DNA from: Phoronis australis
Lineage: Eukaryota > Phoronida > Phoronidae
Length of the DNA: 22,816 nucleotides
Assembly (NCBI GenBank): GCA_002633005.1
Contig: NMRA01000442.1
Location: 281,504 to 304,319 of the forward strand
Reading direction: 5' to 3'
The position numbers were made by a program, and so were the translations under genes. The notes under the pieces were generated by a model. The model did no database searches. It worked only from the letters and a program-made list of their open reading frames with translations, and was not told where the DNA came from. Below are positions 19,507 to 22,816 of the stretch, piece by piece (position 1 is the first letter of the stretch; the number at the start of each line of letters is the position of its first letter).

Positions 19507-19676
19507 CCTTGCTGCATGGCAGACGGAGGATGGTATAGCCAGGGCAAAAAGCGTGCAATGGCGCGGTTGTCCCGCTGGCGGGCGCGCGTAAACTCCAGAG
19601 CAATGTACTGGGCAATGCCCGATTTCAGTTGACCTCCGAGTGTGTCCTCATTGAGACTGCTAGCCTTCATGTTATT
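19507..19676 (-). CDS. unc79: UNC79 exon with the LPWLYHPPSAMQQG motif
   Basis: The exon is 170 nt. On the minus strand the acceptor is TTCTTCTACCATTAG and the donor is GG before GTGAGT. It reads NNMKASSLNEDTLGGQLKSG onward to PPSAMQQG with two bases over. The first codons (NNMK) look like the adjacent 42-bp repeat units. Confidence 0.82.
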
Positions 19677-21177
19677 CTAATGGTAGAAGAAATGTGATCT
19701 ATCTTCATGTTGTTTTGAAGGTAAAAGAAGTCAGGTGATCTTATTTTCATGCTGCTTTGAAGTTGGAAGTAGTCATGGGATCTTATTTTCATGTTGTTTT
19801 GAAGGTGGAAGAAGTTGAGTGGTCTTATTTTTATCTTTTCTGAACTGGGAAGAAGCATTAGGGTCTTATTGCACGATTCCCTGAAGGAGGACGAACCAAT
19901 GTGAGTTTATTTTCATGTCACTTTGAAGGTGGAAAAAGCAATGCTAGTCTCATTTTCATGTTTATCCAATGAATTTGAGTACCATTAACAATTATCGAGA
20001 TTCCCAAAAGCATAGAAGGCCTGCTAGAAGATGATAAAATGTTCTAATAAACATAGTGAAAATCAGCCAATCAATTACAGAGAAATTTTTCTTGCATAAC
20101 ATCCAGCAAAGTCAGGCAAGAATGTATCCCACAATGTGTTGTTCATGTAAACTGTTTACATTTGACATTTCAATAAGGTCAGTTTCAGCAGTTTCAATGC
20201 CCACCTTGACCTTGGTGAGGGTGTGAAGATCAGCGATGAACTCTAGGCACTCTCCCACATGATGACGCATCACCTCACAGGCGCTGGTACTTATCAGTAC
20301 TTGAGAATGATGGTTGTAGGTCAGAGGGATCTCTGGAGTGATGTTGGTCGGGCAAAGCGTGCCCCCTGCGTCCATGACAACAAACTGAAATATGACAGAA
20401 GTTTTGTTGTTAAGTTTGCTTGAGAACAGTCGATGACTCAAACTTGAATCCTCCTGTAACGTTTTCACTGTTTCGTTGTTACAAACTGGAACAAATTTGT
20501 TGAAGAAACATTGGTTTTACAGCCTAAGAGTTCATTTTTGGGATTGCTGTTGGATGGGATACACTTTTTGAAATTATTAGCTTTGACCAGGGCTACAAAA
20601 CAACAAGATCTATAGTAGTTTGTGATTTTATTAAAATCACCAATTTTCACTGTTGTCTGCCAGACATTAACTGAAATCAAGGTTGCAATGTTACCATTTA
20701 AATAGGCTTAAAATACTCTGCCAATTATCCACCAGCATTTTAGTTCCGCCAGCAGAATGTTAGACATCAACTGCGGGAGTTCCAGGTTCAATTCTGCACC
20801 GAGACTGATCTCAGATCTTTTTTCTGGCTCAGAATGGCTTTAAGGCCTCAACTGACAGATTAGTCACTCCCTGACCTAGCATTCAGTCACAAAATTGGCC
20901 TACTTCCAGCCATATTGCTTTTACTCATCCAGTCTTCAGTAACAGTTCTTCCCCAGACCAGAAATCAATTCTGATCGCAATAAGGTACACGCCGAGACAA
21001 ATCCTAAATACAATGTTTATAAATCAACAAAGGGGGATAATTTGGACTCGAATACACCTCCACGTATTTTACCTGGATCAACATGAGAATGTTCTCGTCC
21101 GGGCAAGACGTCTTGAACTTGAGTGCTTGGACAAGCTCAAGCACAACGCCTCTGCACAAGGTTAATTTGTCGCGGTC
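19507..21177 (-). CDS. unc79: UNC79 homologue, three internal exons
   Basis: On the minus strand, exons 21177-21073, 20384-20205 and 19676-19507 join in frame (35, 60 and 56 residues plus two bases). Recognisable UNC79 stretches, from memory of the vertebrate protein, are ALKFKTSCPDENILMLIQ-FVVMDAG, ADLHTLTK and IARFLPWLYHPPSAMQQG. UNC79 is a very large HEAT-repeat-like protein that works with UNC80 and the NALCN sodium-leak channel to set neuronal resting excitability. These exons belong to the C-terminal part of the protein. The rest of the gene must lie to the right (5') and to the left (3') of what is seen. No following exon is found before gene B, so the transporters may sit inside an UNC79 intron. 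Confidence 0.8.
19677..19975. repeat. 42-bp minisatellite, about seven units, abutting an UNC79 splice acceptor
   Basis: The core TTATTTTCATG recurs with starts of TTCATG (or its variant) at 19704, 19746, 19788, 19830 (mutated), 19870 (mutated), 19912 and 19955: a steady spacing of 40-43 bp. Read on the minus strand, each unit is a pyrimidine tract followed by AACAACATGAAR. The real acceptor and exon start (ACCATTAG-AATAACATGAAG) is the same motif 38 bp away. Confidence 0.8.
20205..20384 (-). CDS. unc79: UNC79 exon, 60 residues
   Basis: The acceptor is CATATTTCAG (minus strand). The exon reads FVVMDAGGTLCPTNITPEIP onward and ends at HTLTKVK before GTGGGC. That donor is non-ideal but keeps phase 0 with the next exon. 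Reading past the donor gives an open frame to 20112 that is probably not coding. Confidence 0.8.
20385..21072 (-). other. unc79: UNC79 intron, with a SINE-like piece
   Basis: This 688-bp intron lies between two phase-0 exons. Apart from a tRNA-like stretch near 20742-20830, no further features are seen. The open frame at 20465-20680 has no recognisable content. Confidence 0.75.
20742..20830 (+). repeat. tRNA-derived SINE-like fragment
   Basis: GGTTCAATTCT at 20785-20795 fits a pol III B box, and the preceding AGAATGTTAGACATCAACTG and GCGGGAGTTCCA resemble the D-arm to variable-arm layout of a tRNA. The 3' part (GAGACTGATCTCAGATC) is unrelated to a tRNA, as expected for a SINE body. The A box is degenerate. 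Confidence 0.4.
21073..21177 (-). CDS. unc79: UNC79 exon, 35 residues
   Basis: The acceptor is AATCTTTCTCAG and the donor is CAG before GTAAAA, both on the minus strand. The exon is exactly 35 codons, reading DRDKLTLCRGVVLELVQALK and then FKTSCPDENILMLIQ. Third codon positions are GC-rich compared with the flanking intron. Confidence 0.82.
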
Positions 21178-21366
21178 CTGAGAAAGATTTCAAATAAATA
21201 TTTGGAAGGTTAATTCTCAAGATTCATGACATAAGCACAAGTGTAACAACTACAATGTATATGAGGAACTATTTCAGAATTTCTGATGGCAAAATGGTGA
21301 CCTTGACCAATCTCTTCCCAACTTGCACCTGAATGACCAAGAAAGTTGCCATGGAGACACCACATT
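21178..21366 (-). other. unc79: UNC79 intron upstream of the 35-residue exon
   Basis: This is plain intronic sequence up to the start of an inverted-repeat element at 21367. No exon is seen. Confidence 0.6.
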
Positions 21367-21434
21367 CATAGGCGGATTTAGGGGGGGGCCCAGGGGGCCC
21401 GGCCCCCCCCCCCCCTTGGCTGCCGCAAAAAAAA
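21367..21434 (+). mobile_element. Left end of the inverted-repeat element seen at 14973, cut by the gap
   Basis: CATAGGCGGATTTAGG matches the end of the 940-bp element better than that element's own left end does. It is followed by the same G-run, C-run, CTTGGCTGCCGC and A-run. The rest is in the gap. The facing G-run and C-run form a strong stem, a plausible reason for the assembly break. Confidence 0.7.
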
Positions 21435-22279
21435 NNNNNNNNNNNNNNNNNNNNNNNNNNNNNNNNNNNNNNNNNNNNNNNNNNNNNNNNNNNNNNNNNN
21501 NNNNNNNNNNNNNNNNNNNNNNNNNNNNNNNNNNNNNNNNNNNNNNNNNNNNNNNNNNNNNNNNNNNNNNNNNNNNNNNNNNNNNNNNNNNNNNNNNNNN
21601 NNNNNNNNNNNNNNNNNNNNNNNNNNNNNNNNNNNNNNNNNNNNNNNNNNNNNNNNNNNNNNNNNNNNNNNNNNNNNNNNNNNNNNNNNNNNNNNNNNNN
21701 NNNNNNNNNNNNNNNNNNNNNNNNNNNNNNNNNNNNNNNNNNNNNNNNNNNNNNNNNNNNNNNNNNNNNNNNNNNNNNNNNNNNNNNNNNNNNNNNNNNN
21801 NNNNNNNNNNNNNNNNNNNNNNNNNNNNNNNNNNNNNNNNNNNNNNNNNNNNNNNNNNNNNNNNNNNNNNNNNNNNNNNNNNNNNNNNNNNNNNNNNNNN
21901 NNNNNNNNNNNNNNNNNNNNNNNNNNNNNNNNNNNNNNNNNNNNNNNNNNNNNNNNNNNNNNNNNNNNNNNNNNNNNNNNNNNNNNNNNNNNNNNNNNNN
22001 NNNNNNNNNNNNNNNNNNNNNNNNNNNNNNNNNNNNNNNNNNNNNNNNNNNNNNNNNNNNNNNNNNNNNNNNNNNNNNNNNNNNNNNNNNNNNNNNNNNN
22101 NNNNNNNNNNNNNNNNNNNNNNNNNNNNNNNNNNNNNNNNNNNNNNNNNNNNNNNNNNNNNNNNNNNNNNNNNNNNNNNNNNNNNNNNNNNNNNNNNNNN
22201 NNNNNNNNNNNNNNNNNNNNNNNNNNNNNNNNNNNNNNNNNNNNNNNNNNNNNNNNNNNNNNNNNNNNNNNNNNNNNNN
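21435..22279. other. Assembly gap (845 N)
   Basis: These are unknown bases. The odd length suggests a size estimated from read pairs. Open frames that appear to cross it are meaningless. Confidence 0.99.
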
Positions 22280-22816
22280 AAGGGTCACACTGCTTTAAAT
22301 ATCTTTTAAAATACAACTCGTTAACCCATTAAACCATATATTAATCAAACCCTCGATGGTCACAGAAATGTACTTTGTGCACGAACAATGTAAAGCCTTA
22401 CTGTTTTGCAGTCACGTAACCATACAAATAAACATTCAGAAAACCTTGTTACTACAATATAACACACGTGGCATGTCATACACAACAAATCTCACTCACG
22501 CCAGCAATACAGTCAGCCATGCATCAATCATTGGGTTCAAAATACCAGCTATTGTGTAGCATATACAGTAGCTGTCAAAAATAAGAGTGCGTTCCCAAAT
22601 TCTATAAGATTTTGTAGCAACAGTTTTCAACCAACAAGGTTTCTTCAGATTCGCTTCACATTTAGATGAAGTTAGGTGAACTTTGACAAAATTCATTGAC
22701 TGTTTGAAAACTACTGTATTTACTAATTCAAACAAGAGGCAGCAACTGACATCATGATGACAAAAGCAAAGCGTAAACAGACTCACCCTTGCTGCATGGC
22801 AGACGGAGGATGGTAT
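22280..22816. repeat. Second copy of 18997-19536, about 98% identical
   Basis: By eye, eight substitutions and two small indels separate 537 bases here from 540 bases at 18997-19536, in the same orientation. This includes the UNC79 donor site and the last 30 bases of the exon (22787-22816). Divergence at this level fits two haplotypes of a polymorphic animal placed one after the other across the gap; a recent tandem duplication is the other reading. Confidence 0.85.
22787..22816 (-). CDS. unc79: Partial second copy of an UNC79 exon
   Basis: On the minus strand this encodes the PPSAMQQG end of the exon, followed by GTGAGT, identical to 19507-19536. The exon continues past the right edge of the window. 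Confidence 0.75.

Noticed and set aside
19667-19858. Minus-strand protein with 14-residue repeats
   Set aside because: The frame is produced by the 42-bp minisatellite, is out of frame with the adjacent UNC79 exon and ends just inside it.
21269-22316. Open frames of over 300 codons across 21435-22279
   Set aside because: They consist almost wholly of N bases.

Overview
This is a eukaryotic, animal nuclear sequence. Short exons with GT-AG junctions interrupt two related transporter genes on the + strand and a large neuronal gene on the - strand. The rest is AT-rich introns and intergenic DNA full of degenerate transposon-type repeats, with one assembly gap (845 N). The mix of an SLC16-type transporter tandem, an UNC79 homologue, GACG-rich and inverted-repeat elements, and what looks like a second haplotype left in the assembly suggests a polymorphic marine invertebrate, perhaps a deuterostome such as a hemichordate, lancelet or echinoderm. 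The species cannot be named from the sequence.

Layout. Positions 1-817 are upstream or intronic DNA. Positions 818-6008 hold exons 2-5 of transporter gene A; its first exon is not in the window. Positions 6009-7390 are plain AT-rich intergenic DNA. Positions 7391-10110 hold two head-to-tail repeat elements built of about 130-160 bp modules, nearly every one carrying a motif that resembles the CTCF core site. Positions 10111-12079 are intergenic, with a short acidic minus-strand reading frame and the presumed promoter of gene B. Positions 12080-18888 hold transporter gene B, complete in five exons (538 residues, 12 predicted membrane segments). Positions 19507-21177 hold three consecutive minus-strand exons of an UNC79 homologue, one preceded by a 42-bp minisatellite. 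An inverted-repeat element at 21367 runs into the gap (21435-22279). After the gap, 22280-22816 repeats 18997-19536 almost exactly, including the start of the same UNC79 exon.

How they relate. A and B are a tandem duplication whose homology runs from inside intron 1 to just past the stop codon. Exon lengths and phases are the same apart from one codon, and both frames are intact. Both encode SLC16/monocarboxylate-transporter-like major facilitator proteins. Their sequences are mosaic: a stretch of about 138 bp over TM7-TM8 is only about 75% identical between nearly identical flanks, which suggests gene conversion from another paralogue. The next UNC79 exon is not found in the gap between gene B and the UNC79 exons, so the two transporters may lie inside a large UNC79 intron on the opposite strand. 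The most unusual signals are the array of same-orientation CTCF-like motifs between the two genes, the minisatellite that appears to be copied from a splice acceptor, and the mosaic divergence of the transporter pair.
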